Of a DNA stretch of 64,000 bases, positions 9,563-19,231 are shown piece after piece. The notes under the pieces are model-generated. The model saw only the letters and a program-made list of their open reading frames with translations. It was not told where the DNA came from and made no database searches. Source of the stretch: Pseudomonas arsenicoxydans. Lineage in GTDB: Bacteria; Pseudomonadota; Gammaproteobacteria; Pseudomonadales; Pseudomonadaceae. Position numbers and translations under genes: made by a program. Where the stretch lies: positions 1,626,501 through 1,690,500 of the forward strand of contig NZ_LT629705.1 of assembly GCF_900103875.1 (NCBI RefSeq). Reading direction: 5' to 3'. Position 1 is the first letter of the stretch; each line of letters starts with the position of its first letter.

Positions 9563-10062
9563 TGCTTGCCTCACTCTGCTCAGCTATTTCGCTTTTCAGC
9601 TCTTCAAATTAACAATGAAGCCTCGGGCTATTTAAACCACAAACCCCTTCCACCAGTACATGCCATTTCGGGCGGCTGGGATGGAACCGATCAACGGCGT
9701 TGAGGCCTTGCTGATAGGGCTTTCAGGGATGCGACTGTGCCTGTGGCAGACATCGATCCAACGTTATGTAGTGCGCGCTGCGGCATACTACATGATGAAT
9801 TGCGGTTGTGAAAATTAGACTAATTACGTCGTTCTGCGACCCCATGACGCATTGCAGTCACGCCGGGACACGGGATGTTCTCAAAAAACTATCGGATTGT
9901 TCCAGTTAAATATAAAAACTTGTACACGATTTGTGGTTTTCACTTCAGGCCGCGGTGCCCTCAATCGCGGGCAAGTCAAAGGTGTCAGTCGATCCAGCAC
10001 AGAATCAGCCCTTGCCTATACTTGGTCATCTATAACAAAAGTCATGACTAGAGGGCTGCGCC
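9563..10062. other. Intergenic region between glcB and gcvR-like gene
   Basis: About 500 bp between divergent genes. It is AT-richer than its neighbours and should hold both promoters. No convincing ORF, repeat or RNA was recognised; the small frames here lack coding character. Confidence 0.6.
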
Positions 10063-10581
10063 ATGGACCACCTCGTACTCACTGTTTTCGCTCCGGACAA
10101 GCCTGGGCAGGTCGAGCGCATTGCCCAATGCATTGCCGAGCACGGCGGCAACTGGCTGGAGAGCCGCATGTCGCGCATGGCCGGCCAGTTCGCCGGGATT
10201 CTCCGCGTGGGCGTGCCGGCTGAGGCTTACGATGAATTGGTCGACGCCCTGAAGGCGTTATCCGCCCAAGGCATTCGCGTACTGATCGCCGAAAGCAGCA
10301 TCGAGCAATCCTGCACCTGGAAACCGATCGCCATGGAACTGGTGGGCAATGATCGTCCGGGGATCGTCCGCGACATTACGCGCCTATTGAGCGAGCAGGG
10401 GGTGAACCTGGAGCGTCTGGTGACGGAAGTCCGTCCGGCGCCGATGAGCAGCGAGCCGCTGTTCCACGCCGAAGCGATTCTTGCGGTGCCGCTGACCTTG
10501 TCTCTGGACGTGTTGCAGTCGCGTCTGGAAACCCTGGCCGACGATTTGATGGTGGAATTGGTACTGCGCAGCGAAGCTTGA
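10063..10581 (+). CDS. GcvR-like ACT-domain regulator
   Basis: A 172-residue protein made of two ACT domains: about 1-80 starting LVLTVFAPDKPGQVERIAQCIA, and about 88-170 starting AMELVGNDRPGIVRDITRLL. This layout and length match the glycine cleavage system transcriptional repressor GcvR, which in enterobacteria acts by binding the activator GcvA rather than DNA. No gcv genes are nearby, so the regulatory target is inferred from the family only. Confidence 0.85.
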   Translation: MDHLVLTVFAPDKPGQVERIAQCIAEHGGNWLESRMSRMAGQFAGILRVGVPAEAYDELVDALKALSAQGIRVLIAESSIEQSCTWKPIAMELVGNDRPGIVRDITRLLSEQGVNLERLVTEVRPAPMSSEPLFHAEAILAVPLTLSLDVLQSRLETLADDLMVELVLRSEA

Positions 10582-10610
10582 GCAGGTTATCCAAGTTATA
10601 CGTGCACCTG

Positions 10611-10734
10611 CCTGTGGATAACCTGTAGAGACAGCCCGCCAGGCCACGCCAATCGGGCTTCTTCGCAAGTTGATCAAAAAACCAGCAGTTTCAACGAGTT
10701 GCACACAAACGCCGGGGATCACGTTGTGGATAAC
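10611..10734. promoter_or_regulatory. Two DnaA-box sequences in intergenic space
   Basis: TGTGGATAA (complement TTATCCACA, the consensus DnaA box) occurs perfectly near 10613 and near 10725, with a partial match GTTATCCA near 10586. They lie in the gap between the gcvR-like gene and rarD. Function is unknown; chance is possible for a 9-mer. Confidence 0.4.
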
Positions 10735-10796
10735 CTTGGGAAGGAATGATGCAGGCCACGGAAGACGTGGCCTGCAGGGGTTTGTACGTTTTCTGA

Positions 10797-11684
10797 TCAG
10801 CGGCGGCGACGCATGCTGATCACTGTATCGATGCTGTAAATCGCCAGGCCGGCCCAGATAAAGATGAACGCCAGCAAGGTGCTCGGCGACATTTGTTCAC
10901 CGAACAGCAAGACGGCCTGCAGCAGCACCAATGTCGGCGCCAGATACTGGAGAAATCCCAGCGTGGTGTAGGGAAGATGACGTGCCGCCGCGTTGAAACA
11001 CACCAGTGGCACCAGCGTCACGGGGCCTGCCGCCACCAGCCACCAGGCTTGGGAGGTGGTCCAGAACTCAGGCTGCGCGCTGATAGCTGTCCGATTGAAC
11101 AGCAGCCAGGCGATGGCAATCGGCACCAGCATCCAGGTTTCCACCACCAGCCCCGGCAACGCCTTGACCGGTGCTTGCTTGCGGATCAATCCGTAGAAAC
11201 CAAAGGTCAGCGCCAACACCAGTGACACCCAAGGCAGACTGCCGACCTGCCACACCTGCTGCGCCACGCCAATGGCGGCGAGTGCTACCGCCACCCACTG
11301 CATGCGCCGCAGCCGTTCGCCGAGAATCAACATCCCCAGCAGCACGTTCACCAGCGGGTTGATGTAGTAACCGAGGCTGGCTTCGAGCATCCGTCCATTG
11401 TTCACCGACCAGACGTAAGTCAGCCAGTTGGCGGCGATCAGCGTACCGCTCAGGGCCAGGATCGCCAGGCGTTTCGGGTTCTCGCGTAGCTCGCGCCACC
11501 AGCCGGGGTGTTTCCAGACCATCAGCAACAAGGTGCCGAACAGTGCGGACCAGAGCACGCGGTGGATGATGATTTCTACGGCCGGCACCGAGGCGATGGC
11601 TTTGAAGTAGATCGGGAAAAGTCCCCAGATGATGTAGGCACTCAGGCCCAGGATGTACCCGCGACGCGGGTTGGCAGCTTGCAT
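10797..11684 (-). CDS. rarD: RarD, EamA-family inner-membrane transporter
   Basis: A 295-residue permease of the drug/metabolite transporter superfamily with about ten hydrophobic segments arranged as two EamA repeats. The N-terminus (GYILGLSAYIIWGLFPIYFK) is typical of RarD, named from chloramphenicol-sensitivity phenotypes in other bacteria. An AAGGA ribosome site precedes the ATG at 11684. The substrate is not known. A hairpin without a T-run (about 10753-10778) lies just downstream. The gene stands alone between a REP-type repeat and the gcvR-like gene. Confidence 0.88.
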   Translation of the reverse strand: MQAANPRRGYILGLSAYIIWGLFPIYFKAIASVPAVEIIIHRVLWSALFGTLLLMVWKHPGWWRELRENPKRLAILALSGTLIAANWLTYVWSVNNGRMLEASLGYYINPLVNVLLGMLILGERLRRMQWVAVALAAIGVAQQVWQVGSLPWVSLVLALTFGFYGLIRKQAPVKALPGLVVETWMLVPIAIAWLLFNRTAISAQPEFWTTSQAWWLVAAGPVTLVPLVCFNAAARHLPYTTLGFLQYLAPTLVLLQAVLLFGEQMSPSTLLAFIFIWAGLAIYSIDTVISMRRRR

Positions 11685-11784
11685 GCAGAATCCTTGCTTA
11701 GGCAGCTAACAAAGGGGGGATTGTAAGGAGATTTGTCGGCGAATGTCCTGCCTGAACAGGTTGGATAATTGTGAGCACAATACC

Positions 11785-11862
11785 TGTAGGAGTGAGCCTG
11801 CTCGCGATAACGTCGAGTCAGTCGACATCGATGTTGATTGATCAACTGCTATCGCGAGCAGG
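11785..11862. repeat. REP-type inverted repeat pair
   Basis: TGTAGGAGTGAGCCTGCTCG at the left is mirrored by TATCGCGAGCAGG at the right, a REP-like palindrome with imperfect arms. It lies between rarD and srkA, with no coding potential. Confidence 0.7.
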
Positions 11863-11875
11863 GGTTCAGGGTGAA

Positions 11876-12850
11876 TTAGAAGAGTTTAAGTGGCTCTTCA
11901 TTCAGTGCAGCGAGTTGCTCGCGCAACGCCAACACCTGATCGCCCCAATACCGTTCACTGCCGAACCACGGGAAACTGTGCGGGAACGCCGGGTCATCCC
12001 AGCGGCGTGCGAGCCAGGCGCTGTAGTGCATCAGGCGCAACGCCCGCAGCGGCTCGATCAGCGCCAATTCGCGCGGATCGAAGTCATGAAACTCGTTGTA
12101 GCCGTCCATCAATTCCGACAGCTGACCGAGACATTCCTGACGATCGCCCGCCAGCATCATCCAGATGTCCTGTACCGCCGGGCCCATGCGGCAATCGTCG
12201 AGGTCGACGATGTGGAACATCTCGTCGCGGCACATCATGTTGCCGGGGTGGCAATCGCCGTGCATGCGGATGTTCTGATGCGGCGTGGCCTTGTAGACCT
12301 CTTCGACTCGCTTGAGCAGGTCGCGGGCCACGGACTCGTAGGCCGGCAGCAGGCTTTTTGGGATGAAATTGCCTTCGAGCAAGGTGGTCAGCGAATCATG
12401 ACCGAAGTTTTTTACGCCCAGCGCTTCACGGTGCTCGAACGGTTTGATCGCACCGACAGCGTGCAGTCGCCCAAGCAATTGGCCCAGGCGATACAGCTGA
12501 TCGAGGTTGCCCGGCTCTGGCGCACGACCGCCACGGCGAGGGAACAGGGTGAAGCGAAAACCGGCGTGTTCGTGCAGGCTGGCACCGTTGTGAATCATCG
12601 GCGCAACCACCGGCACATCGCACTCGGCGAGCTCAAAGGTGAACTGGTGCTCTTCGAGAATCGCTTCGTTGGTCCAGCGTTGCGGACGGTAAAACTTGGC
12701 GATCAGCGGCTCGGAGTCTTCGATGCCGACTTGATAGACGCGGTTCTCATAGCTATTGAGCGCCAGGATGCGCGCGTCGCTGAGAAAGCCGATGCTTTCG
12801 ACGGCATCGAGCACGAGGTCTGGGGTGAGGGTTGCAAACGGGTGGGCCAT
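11876..12850 (-). CDS. srkA: Stress response kinase SrkA (YihE family)
   Basis: A Ser/Thr protein kinase-like enzyme of 324 residues, of the aminoglycoside-phosphotransferase fold. The frame extends upstream to 13075, but the ATG at 12850 has an AGGAG site 6 bp away, and the upstream part would translate a repeat, so the short form (MAHPFATLTPDLVLDAVE) is chosen. Catalytic loop HGDCHPGNMM (about 201-210) and metal-binding IVDLDDCRMGP (about 218-228) are intact. In E. coli YihE/SrkA counters programmed cell death under stress; that role is transferred by family only. The E. coli partner dsbA is not adjacent. Confidence 0.92.
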   Translation of the reverse strand: MAHPFATLTPDLVLDAVESIGFLSDARILALNSYENRVYQVGIEDSEPLIAKFYRPQRWTNEAILEEHQFTFELAECDVPVVAPMIHNGASLHEHAGFRFTLFPRRGGRAPEPGNLDQLYRLGQLLGRLHAVGAIKPFEHREALGVKNFGHDSLTTLLEGNFIPKSLLPAYESVARDLLKRVEEVYKATPHQNIRMHGDCHPGNMMCRDEMFHIVDLDDCRMGPAVQDIWMMLAGDRQECLGQLSELMDGYNEFHDFDPRELALIEPLRALRLMHYSAWLARRWDDPAFPHSFPWFGSERYWGDQVLALREQLAALNEEPLKLF

Positions 12851-12921
12851 GCTGACTCCTGCGCGCAGCAGGCTGCCGCGTCCGGCCAAGCATGGTAGCG
12901 CAGACGGGGCTTCTTTAGGGG

Positions 12922-13028
12922 GATCGTTCCCACGCTCTGCGTGGGAATGCCTCCCCGGACGCTCCGCGTCCACTTCTGGGACGCGGAGCGTCCCTGGCTG
13001 CATTCCCACGCAGAGCGTGGGAACGATC
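12922..13028. repeat. Nested palindromic repeat
   Basis: Outer 29-bp arms (12922-12950 and 13000-13028) mirror each other, and each arm is itself a hairpin (TTCCCACGCTCTGCGTGGGAA). Between them lies a second palindrome, 12957-12993 (GGACGCTCCGCGTCC mirrored). It sits between srkA and the PhoX-type gene. Confidence 0.85.
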
Positions 13029-13046
13029 ATGAGGTATGAGGGCCTG

Positions 13047-14948
13047 TCAGGCGCCGACGACCCCGCCATCTTCACGCGTAATCGCCATCACCGACGACCG
13101 CGGCTTGCCGTTAGGCAAATGCTCAGGGAATGTCGATCCACCGTTTTCCCCCGGATGCTGAATCCCGACAAACAGCGTTTTCTGATCCGGCGAAAAACTG
13201 ATCCCGGTGACCTCGCAACCAATCGGCCCGACCATGAAGCGGCGGATTTCTCCGGTCACCGGGTCGGCACACAGCATCTGGTTGTTGCCCATGCCGGCAA
13301 AGTCACCGGCATTGCTCGAATCGCCATCGGTGAGAATCCACAAACGCCCGGCTTTGTCGAAGCCCAGACCGTCCGGGCTGTTGAACATGTTTTGCGGCGT
13401 GATGTTTGACGAACCGCCCTTCGGCGTACCCGCGTGGACGCCCGGGTTGCCGGCGACCACAAACAGGTCCCAGGCAAAGCTCTTCGAGCCGTGATCGTCC
13501 CGGTCAGTGCGCCAGCGCAGAATCTGCCCGTAAACGTTTTTCTCACGAGGGTTCGGCCCGCCCACCGGTTGGCCGTCCTCGCCGCGTTTGGCGTTGTTGG
13601 TCAGCGTGCAATAGACCTGGCCATCCTTGGGGCTGACGACGATCCATTCCGGGCGGTCCATGCGCGTGGCTTTCACCACGCTGGCAGCGAGGCGCGCGTG
13701 AATCAGTACTTGGGCCTGATCGGCAAAGCCACTGCTGGCGTCGATGCCGTTTTTGCCGTGGCTCAGTTCAATCCACTCGCCCTGGCCTTTCGGGTGGTCG
13801 GCGTTGCCGTCGCCCGCGTCGAAGCGCGCCACGTACAAGGTGCCGTGGTCCAGCAGGTCGCGGTTGGCTTTGGGATTTTTGTGGTTGATCTTGTCGCGGC
13901 TGACGAATTTGTAGATGAACTCGCCACGTTCGTCATCGCCCATGTACACCACGGCGCGGCCGTCATGGGTTTCGGCCAGGGCCGCGTTTTCATGTTTGAA
14001 GCGACCCAGGGCGGTGCGTTTGACCGGGGTGGATTGTGGATCGAACGGGTCGATTTCCACGACCCAGCCGTGACGGTTGAGCTCGTTGGGGTTTTTCGCC
14101 AGGTCGAAGCGTTCGTCGTGTGGGTGCCAGTTGATCTCTTTGCTGGCAGCCACGGCGCCGTAGCGCTTTTGCGCGGCGTCGAATTTTTGCTCGGCATTGC
14201 TGCTGCCGAAGCAGTCGGTGAAGTTCTCTTCGCAAGTCAGGTAAGTGCCCCACGGCGTCTTGCCGTTGGCGCAGTTCTGGAATGTGCCCAGGACATTCTT
14301 GCCCTGAGGGTCGGCGCTGGTTTTAAGCAGCTCGTGGCCAGCGGCCGGGCCGCTGAGGCTGATCGGCGCGTTGCCATGTATGCGTCGGTTGAAGCGCGAG
14401 CCCTGGACGAATTGCCATTGACCGTTCTTGCGCTGCACTTCGATCACCGACACGCCTTCGCAGGCCAGCGCCTTGCGCACTTCTTCGGCCGATTGCGGCA
14501 TGCCGCCGTGCGGGTAGAGGTAGCGGTAGTTGGTGTATTCGTTGTTGATCGCCATTAGCGCCCGATTTTTATCATCGGGAAACTCGAACAGGCTCATGCC
14601 GTCGTTGTTGTCGCCGAACTGGACTTCCTGCTGCTCGGCGGTGCCGTTGCCGCTGGGGTCGAACGCCGGACCGTTTTTCTGTAGCGGCTGGCCCCAACTG
14701 ATCAGCACCGAAGACTTGTAACCCGGTGGCAGGCTGATGGCGTCGCTAGTGGCGGCGGGGATGCTGTCAAAGCCCAGCAGTTTGCTTGTGCCAGCGCTGA
14801 CGCTCGCGGCCAGTACGCTACGGCTCAGCAGGTTGCCACCCAAAAACATGGCTGCACCGCAGAGGGCGCCGGCGCTGATGAAGCCGCGACGGCTGAGGCC
14901 GACCATTTTTTCGAGGTCGGTGGACTGGTCTTCTTCTAATAGGCTCAC
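13047..14948 (-). CDS. PhoX-type (DUF839) Tat-exported phosphatase
   Basis: A 633-residue periplasmic or secreted phosphatase-family protein. A twin-arginine signal GLSRRGFISAGALCGAAMFL lies near the N-terminus. The body is the DUF839 beta-propeller, with NNDGMSLFEFPDD, GTYLTCEENFTDCFG, HGRFKHENAAL-like and NPGVHAGTPKGGSSN segments. The start is uncertain: a GTG at 14948 with GGGAG 6 bp upstream is preferred, while an in-frame GTG at 14978 has no ribosome site. PhoX enzymes are calcium/iron-dependent alkaline phosphatases; whether this paralogue is PhoX itself or a related propeller cannot be settled here. No Pho box was recognised. Confidence 0.88.
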   Translation of the reverse strand: MSLLEEDQSTDLEKMVGLSRRGFISAGALCGAAMFLGGNLLSRSVLAASVSAGTSKLLGFDSIPAATSDAISLPPGYKSSVLISWGQPLQKNGPAFDPSGNGTAEQQEVQFGDNNDGMSLFEFPDDKNRALMAINNEYTNYRYLYPHGGMPQSAEEVRKALACEGVSVIEVQRKNGQWQFVQGSRFNRRIHGNAPISLSGPAAGHELLKTSADPQGKNVLGTFQNCANGKTPWGTYLTCEENFTDCFGSSNAEQKFDAAQKRYGAVAASKEINWHPHDERFDLAKNPNELNRHGWVVEIDPFDPQSTPVKRTALGRFKHENAALAETHDGRAVVYMGDDERGEFIYKFVSRDKINHKNPKANRDLLDHGTLYVARFDAGDGNADHPKGQGEWIELSHGKNGIDASSGFADQAQVLIHARLAASVVKATRMDRPEWIVVSPKDGQVYCTLTNNAKRGEDGQPVGGPNPREKNVYGQILRWRTDRDDHGSKSFAWDLFVVAGNPGVHAGTPKGGSSNITPQNMFNSPDGLGFDKAGRLWILTDGDSSNAGDFAGMGNNQMLCADPVTGEIRRFMVGPIGCEVTGISFSPDQKTLFVGIQHPGENGGSTFPEHLPNGKPRSSVMAITREDGGVVGA

Positions 14949-15027
14949 ATCAGGCTCCCTGCTGGTTTTTGCAGCCACCTTAAAGAGCCTTAATGAAGCT
15001 TTTGTTGCAGCGCTCGTCGCGAACTCT

Positions 15028-15126
15028 GTAGGAGCTGTCGAGTGAAACGAGGCTGCGATCTTTTGACTTTGTTTTTTGCAGGCAAGATCAAAAGATCGCA
15101 GCCTCGTTTCACTCGGCAGCTCCTAC
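15028..15126. repeat. 100-bp inverted repeat, copy C
   Basis: Third copy of the element at 2111 and 3846, with the same GTAGGAGCTGTCGAGTGAAA arm, a different loop, and one arm mismatch (CTCGGCAGC). It lies between the PhoX-type gene and modE. Confidence 0.9.
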
Positions 15127-15147
15127 AGGGGTTGCGAGACGCCTGGG

Positions 15148-15912
15148 TTACAGCGGCGTGCCGAGCAACACGTTGGAGGGCGCGAACTGCACCAGCACTG
15201 GCTTGTCAGGGGCCAGCCCCAGTGCTCTCAAGTGATGTGGTGCCGCCAGCGCGCAGAGTGTCTGGCCATTGGGCAGGCCGATGCGCACTTCGCTGGGGCC
15301 GTCCTGGGCATCGAGAATGGCTTCAATGGTGCCGTGCAGAATATTGTTGCCAGGTGTTGCCGGGTGATCATTAGCCAGCAACTCCAGCCATCCTGCCTTG
15401 ATCAATGCGACGACTTCGGTGCCGGTTTCCAGTTCCAGACGCACCGTGCTGTCGTGTGTGATCTGCGCATCGAGGGTCAAGCCTTCGGCCAGTTCAAGAC
15501 GGATTCGATCGTTGTGCCCCTGGCTTTCAATCGCCAGGACTTTGCCATGCAACTGATTGCGCGCGCTGGTCCTGAGCATCAGCCGACCGAGCAGGTCCAG
15601 ATCGCTGGCCTCTTCGGCGGCTTCCAGCACCTGAGCCTGCAAGGCTTGGAGCTTTTGATACAGGCGCAATACGCGCTCACCTTCGCTGGAAAGTCTGGCA
15701 CCACCGCCGCCCTTGCCACCGACGCTGCGCTCCACCAGCGGTTTTTGCGCGAGGTTGTTCAGCTCGTCGATGGCATCCCACGCAGCCTTGTAACTCAGCC
15801 CGGCGCTTTTCGCCGCGCGGGTGATCGAACCCTGTTCGGCAATGTGTTGCAGCAACGCGATGCGCTGGGGACGGCGGACAATGTGCTGGGACAACAACGT
15901 AGGCAGGGACAT
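15148..15912 (-). CDS. modE: ModE-type molybdate-responsive regulator
   Basis: A 254-residue DNA-binding repressor/activator. The N-terminal winged helix of LysR type is about 15-110 (QGSITRAAKSAGLSYKAAWDAIDELN, with the glycine-rich wing GGKGGGGARLS). Two molybdate-binding TOBE domains (about 122-185 and 192-252) follow. Length and order match ModE, which binds molybdate and represses the modABC transporter. No mod genes are adjacent, so it acts in trans. Confidence 0.9.
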   Translation of the reverse strand: MSLPTLLSQHIVRRPQRIALLQHIAEQGSITRAAKSAGLSYKAAWDAIDELNNLAQKPLVERSVGGKGGGGARLSSEGERVLRLYQKLQALQAQVLEAAEEASDLDLLGRLMLRTSARNQLHGKVLAIESQGHNDRIRLELAEGLTLDAQITHDSTVRLELETGTEVVALIKAGWLELLANDHPATPGNNILHGTIEAILDAQDGPSEVRIGLPNGQTLCALAAPHHLRALGLAPDKPVLVQFAPSNVLLGTPL

Positions 15913-16007
15913 GGTGAGGTGCTTTGGGTCGTGGCAGTGAGAGGACGTTCGCCGCTTGGGTGCCGGGAGTCAAGTCAGAGCGCAATCCTTGTGGGAGTGT
16001 TCTGTGC

Positions 16008-16748
16008 TCAAGTTGCGTCTCCGGGTTTGGGTGTCCGAGCCAGGCAATAGACATCAACCCGTGCCGCGCCGGCGTCCATAAGCAATCGGGCCAGAGCCTG
16101 CGCCGTGGCACCGGTGGTCAGTACGTCATCGACCAGTGCCAGATGCCGCCCCTTGATTGACGCATCCGGCACCAAGGCAAAAGCATTGCGCAGGTTCTTT
16201 TTGCGAGCGTCGGCAGTCAGGTCCTGTTGTGCACTGGTGTCCTGAGTTCTCAGCAGCAGCCGTTCGTCACACGGTAGGTCAAGGCGGGTGCCTAGCCAGC
16301 GGGCGAGCATCGCCGCCTGATTGAAACCACGCTGGCGCAGTCGCTTGGAGGCCAGCGGCACAGGGACCAGGGCATCCGGCCGGTTCAGGTCCTCATCGAA
16401 ACGATGTTGCAGGAACTGGGCAAGAAGTTCGGCCAGAAGGTGGCCAAATGGCCACTTCGCTGAGTGTTTGAAACGGGTAATCAAGGTGTCCACCGGAAAG
16501 CTGTAAGTCCATGGCACGGCGACTTGCTCGAAGGCGGGTGGTTGATTCAGACACTGGCCACAGGTCAGGCCGGCGGAGGGTAACGGCAGCGCGCAGGTTC
16601 GGCACTGATCACCCAGCCAGGGCAACTCGGTTTCACAGGCTATGCAGAGGGGCGTGTTCTCATCGGCCTCTTCCGAGCAAAGCAAACAGAATTGTTTGTT
16701 TTTTAACCAGATGTAAACCGGTCCTTCGTATCGTGGTTGACAGCGCAT
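16008..16748 (-). CDS. ComF-family phosphoribosyltransferase-like protein
   Basis: A 246-residue protein with an N-terminal four-cysteine zinc-binding region (CLLC...CIAC...CRTC...CGQC, about 21-67). A C-terminal type I phosphoribosyltransferase fold follows, with the PRPP loop [12 protein letters not shown] (about 205-216) and the family motif [11 protein letters not shown]. ComF/GntX proteins are linked to DNA uptake or to substrate use in other bacteria; the exact reaction is unknown. It is divergent from bioB, with about 90 bp between the starts, an order conserved in Pseudomonas. Confidence 0.9.
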   Translation of the reverse strand: MRCQPRYEGPVYIWLKNKQFCLLCSEEADENTPLCIACETELPWLGDQCRTCALPLPSAGLTCGQCLNQPPAFEQVAVPWTYSFPVDTLITRFKHSAKWPFGHLLAELLAQFLQHRFDEDLNRPDALVPVPLASKRLRQRGFNQAAMLARWLGTRLDLPCDERLLLRTQDTSAQQDLTADARKKNLRNAFALVPDASIKGRHLALVDDVLTTGATAQALARLLMDAGAARVDVYCLARTPKPGDAT

Positions 16749-16840
16749 CGCTCTTCCTTAAATATGCCGAACATCCGTGTCGCGTCTGTGGGTATTCCAT
16801 CCCTCAGGCGCTTGCCAAGCATAAAACAAAGGAAGCATCC

Positions 16841-17896
16841 ATGAGCGCCAGCACCACTGCAACCCTGCGTCATGACTGGTCTTTGGCCGAAGTCAAAGCA
16901 CTCTTCGTCCAGCCATTCAACGACCTGTTGTTCCAGGCGCAGACGGTGCACCGCGCGCACTTCGACGCCAACCGCGTCCAGGTGTCGACGCTGCTGTCGA
17001 TCAAAACCGGCGCATGCCCGGAAGATTGTAAATATTGCCCACAGTCCGGTCACTACAACACCGGTCTTGAAAAAGAAAAACTGATGGAAGTGCAGAAGGT
17101 CCTCGAAGAGGCCGCTCGCGCCAAGGCCATCGGTTCGACCCGTTTCTGCATGGGTGCGGCGTGGAAACACCCGTCGGCCAAAGACATGCCGTACGTGCTG
17201 GAGATGGTCAAGGGTGTGAAAGCCATGGGCCTGGAAACCTGCATGACCCTCGGTCGCCTGGATCAGGATCAGACCGCAGCGCTGGCCCAGGCCGGCCTCG
17301 ATTACTACAACCACAACCTCGACACCTCGCCTGAGTTCTACGGCAGCATCATCACCACCCGCACCTACAGCGAGCGCCTGCAAACTCTGGCCTACGTGCG
17401 TGAATCGGGGATGAAGATCTGCTCCGGCGGCATCCTTGGCATGGGCGAGTCGCTTGATGACCGCGCCAACCTGCTGATCCAGCTGGCCAACCTGCCAGAG
17501 CATCCGGAGTCGGTGCCGATCAACATGCTGGTGAAAGTCGCGGGTACGCCGCTGGAAAATGCCGACGATATCGACCCGTTCGACTTCATCCGCATGCTCG
17601 CTGTTGCACGCATCCTGATGCCGCAATCCCACGTGCGCCTGTCCGCCGGCCGCGAAGCGATGAACGAGCAAATGCAGGCCCTGGCTTTCTTTGCTGGCGC
17701 CAACTCGATTTTCTACGGCGACAAACTGCTGACCACTGCCAACCCGCAGGCCGACAAGGACATGCAACTGTTCGGGCGCCTGGGCATCCTGCCGGAAGCG
17801 CGCGAAGAGCACGCAGACGAGGTGCATCAGGCTGCGATCGAACAGGCACTGGTTGAGCAGAAGAGCAGCGAGCAGTTCTATAACGCGGCTGTTTGA
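16841..17896 (+). CDS. bioB: Biotin synthase
   Basis: Radical-SAM enzyme of 351 residues that inserts sulfur into dethiobiotin. The ATG at 16841 has an AAGGAAG site; the frame is open further upstream but that part is antisense to comF. The cluster motif CPEDCKYC (about 64-71) binds the 4Fe-4S cluster, and the [2Fe-2S]-binding segments ([28 protein letters not shown]) are intact. First gene of the bioB-F-H-C-D cluster; a REP palindrome separates it from bioF. Confidence 0.97.
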   Translation: MSASTTATLRHDWSLAEVKALFVQPFNDLLFQAQTVHRAHFDANRVQVSTLLSIKTGACPEDCKYCPQSGHYNTGLEKEKLMEVQKVLEEAARAKAIGSTRFCMGAAWKHPSAKDMPYVLEMVKGVKAMGLETCMTLGRLDQDQTAALAQAGLDYYNHNLDTSPEFYGSIITTRTYSERLQTLAYVRESGMKICSGGILGMGESLDDRANLLIQLANLPEHPESVPINMLVKVAGTPLENADDIDPFDFIRMLAVARILMPQSHVRLSAGREAMNEQMQALAFFAGANSIFYGDKLLTTANPQADKDMQLFGRLGILPEAREEHADEVHQAAIEQALVEQKSSEQFYNAAV

Positions 17897-17932
17897 AGCC
17901 TTCCCGACCTTTCTGAACAAATGCAAAACCCT

Positions 17933-18020
17933 GTGGGAGCGGGCTTGCCCGCGATGACGGCGTCACTATCACCATAAATATCGGCTGATAGATCGCTATC
18001 GCGGGCAAGCCCGCTCCCAC
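17933..18020. repeat. REP-type inverted repeat pair between bioB and bioF
   Basis: GTGGGAGCGGGCTTGCCCGC at the left is mirrored by GCGGGCAAGCCCGCTCCCAC at the right, the classical Pseudomonas REP sequence as a facing pair. It is inside the biotin operon, where it could stabilise or attenuate the mRNA. Confidence 0.9.
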
Positions 18021-18052
18021 ATTGAGTTTGTGATCTGACCGCCGAGGCCTGC

Positions 18053-19231
18053 ATGTCATTTGATCTCGCCGCACGCCTTGCTGCCCGTCGTGCCGAAAAC
18101 CTCTATCGCCAGCGCCCGCTGCTCGAAAGCCCTCAAGGCCCGAAAGTGGTGGTCGACGGCCAGCCGTTGCTGGCGTTCTGCAACAACGATTACCTGGGCC
18201 TGGCCAATCACCCGCAAGTGATTGAGGCCTGGCGCGCCGGTGCGTCGCGTTGGGGCGTCGGCGGTGGGGCTTCGCATTTGGTCATCGGTCATAGCAGCCC
18301 GCATCACGCGCTGGAAGAAGCCTTGGCCGATTTGACCGGTCGACCGCGTGCGCTGCTGTTCACCACCGGGTACATGGCCAATCTCGGTGCGGTCACGGCG
18401 TTGGTCGGGCAGGGCGATACGGTGCTGGAAGACCGTCTCAATCATGCGTCTTTGCTCGATGCCGGTTTGTTGTCAGGTGCGCGTTTTAATCGCTATCTGC
18501 ACAACGATGCCGCGAGCCTGGTCAAACGTCTTGAGAAGGCGACCGGCAATACGCTGGTGGTCACCGACGGCGTGTTCAGCATGGACGGCGATATCGCCGA
18601 CCTTCCGGCGCTGGCTCGGGAAGCCAAGGCCAAGGGGGCGTGGCTGATGGTCGATGATGCTCACGGGTTTGGCCCGCTGGGCGCCAATGGCGGCGGGATC
18701 GTCGAGCATTTCGGTTTGAGCCAGGAAGACGTGCCGGTGCTGGTCGGGACCCTTGGCAAGGCTTTCGGCACGGCCGGGGCGTTTGTCGCCGGCAGCGAAG
18801 AGCTGATCGAAAGCCTGATCCAGTTTGCCCGTCCCTACATCTACACCACCAGCCAGCCACCGGCGCTGGCCTGCGCGACGCTCAAGAGTCTCGAGTTGCT
18901 GCGCACAGAGCACTGGCGACGCGAGCATCTGAAAACGCTGATCCGTCAGTTCCGCCATGGCGCCGAGCAGATCGGCCTGGAGCTCATGGACAGCTTCACG
19001 CCGATCCAGCCGATCATGATCGGCGACGCTGGGCGTGCGGTTCGGTTGTCGCAGATGCTGCGCGAGCGCGGTTTGATGGTGACGGCGATCCGGCCGCCCA
19101 CCGTGCCTGCCGGCAGTGCCCGTCTTCGTGTGACCCTGACTGCCGCCCACAGCGAGGCGCAGGTGCAGCTATTGTTGAATGGACTGGCCGATTGTTTCCA
19201 ACAACTTGGACCGGAGCCAAACCATGCGTGA
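18053..19231 (+). CDS. bioF: 8-amino-7-oxononanoate synthase
   Basis: PLP enzyme of 392 residues joining pimeloyl-ACP (or CoA) and L-alanine, the first step of the biotin ring pathway. Family motifs are [45 protein letters not shown], and the PLP lysine in [12 protein letters not shown] (about residue 235). The 3' end overlaps bioH by 8 bp. Confidence 0.97.
   Translation: MSFDLAARLAARRAENLYRQRPLLESPQGPKVVVDGQPLLAFCNNDYLGLANHPQVIEAWRAGASRWGVGGGASHLVIGHSSPHHALEEALADLTGRPRALLFTTGYMANLGAVTALVGQGDTVLEDRLNHASLLDAGLLSGARFNRYLHNDAASLVKRLEKATGNTLVVTDGVFSMDGDIADLPALAREAKAKGAWLMVDDAHGFGPLGANGGGIVEHFGLSQEDVPVLVGTLGKAFGTAGAFVAGSEELIESLIQFARPYIYTTSQPPALACATLKSLELLRTEHWRREHLKTLIRQFRHGAEQIGLELMDSFTPIQPIMIGDAGRAVRLSQMLRERGLMVTAIRPPTVPAGSARLRVTLTAAHSEAQVQLLLNGLADCFQQLGPEPNHA

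Noticed and set aside
9852..10223. 123-codon frame upstream of and overlapping the gcvR-like gene
   Set aside because: Overlaps the ACT-domain gene in another frame and lacks coding features.
12851..13075. N-terminal extension of SrkA through the upstream repeat
   Set aside because: The extension translates a palindromic repeat and the internal ATG has a strong ribosome site.
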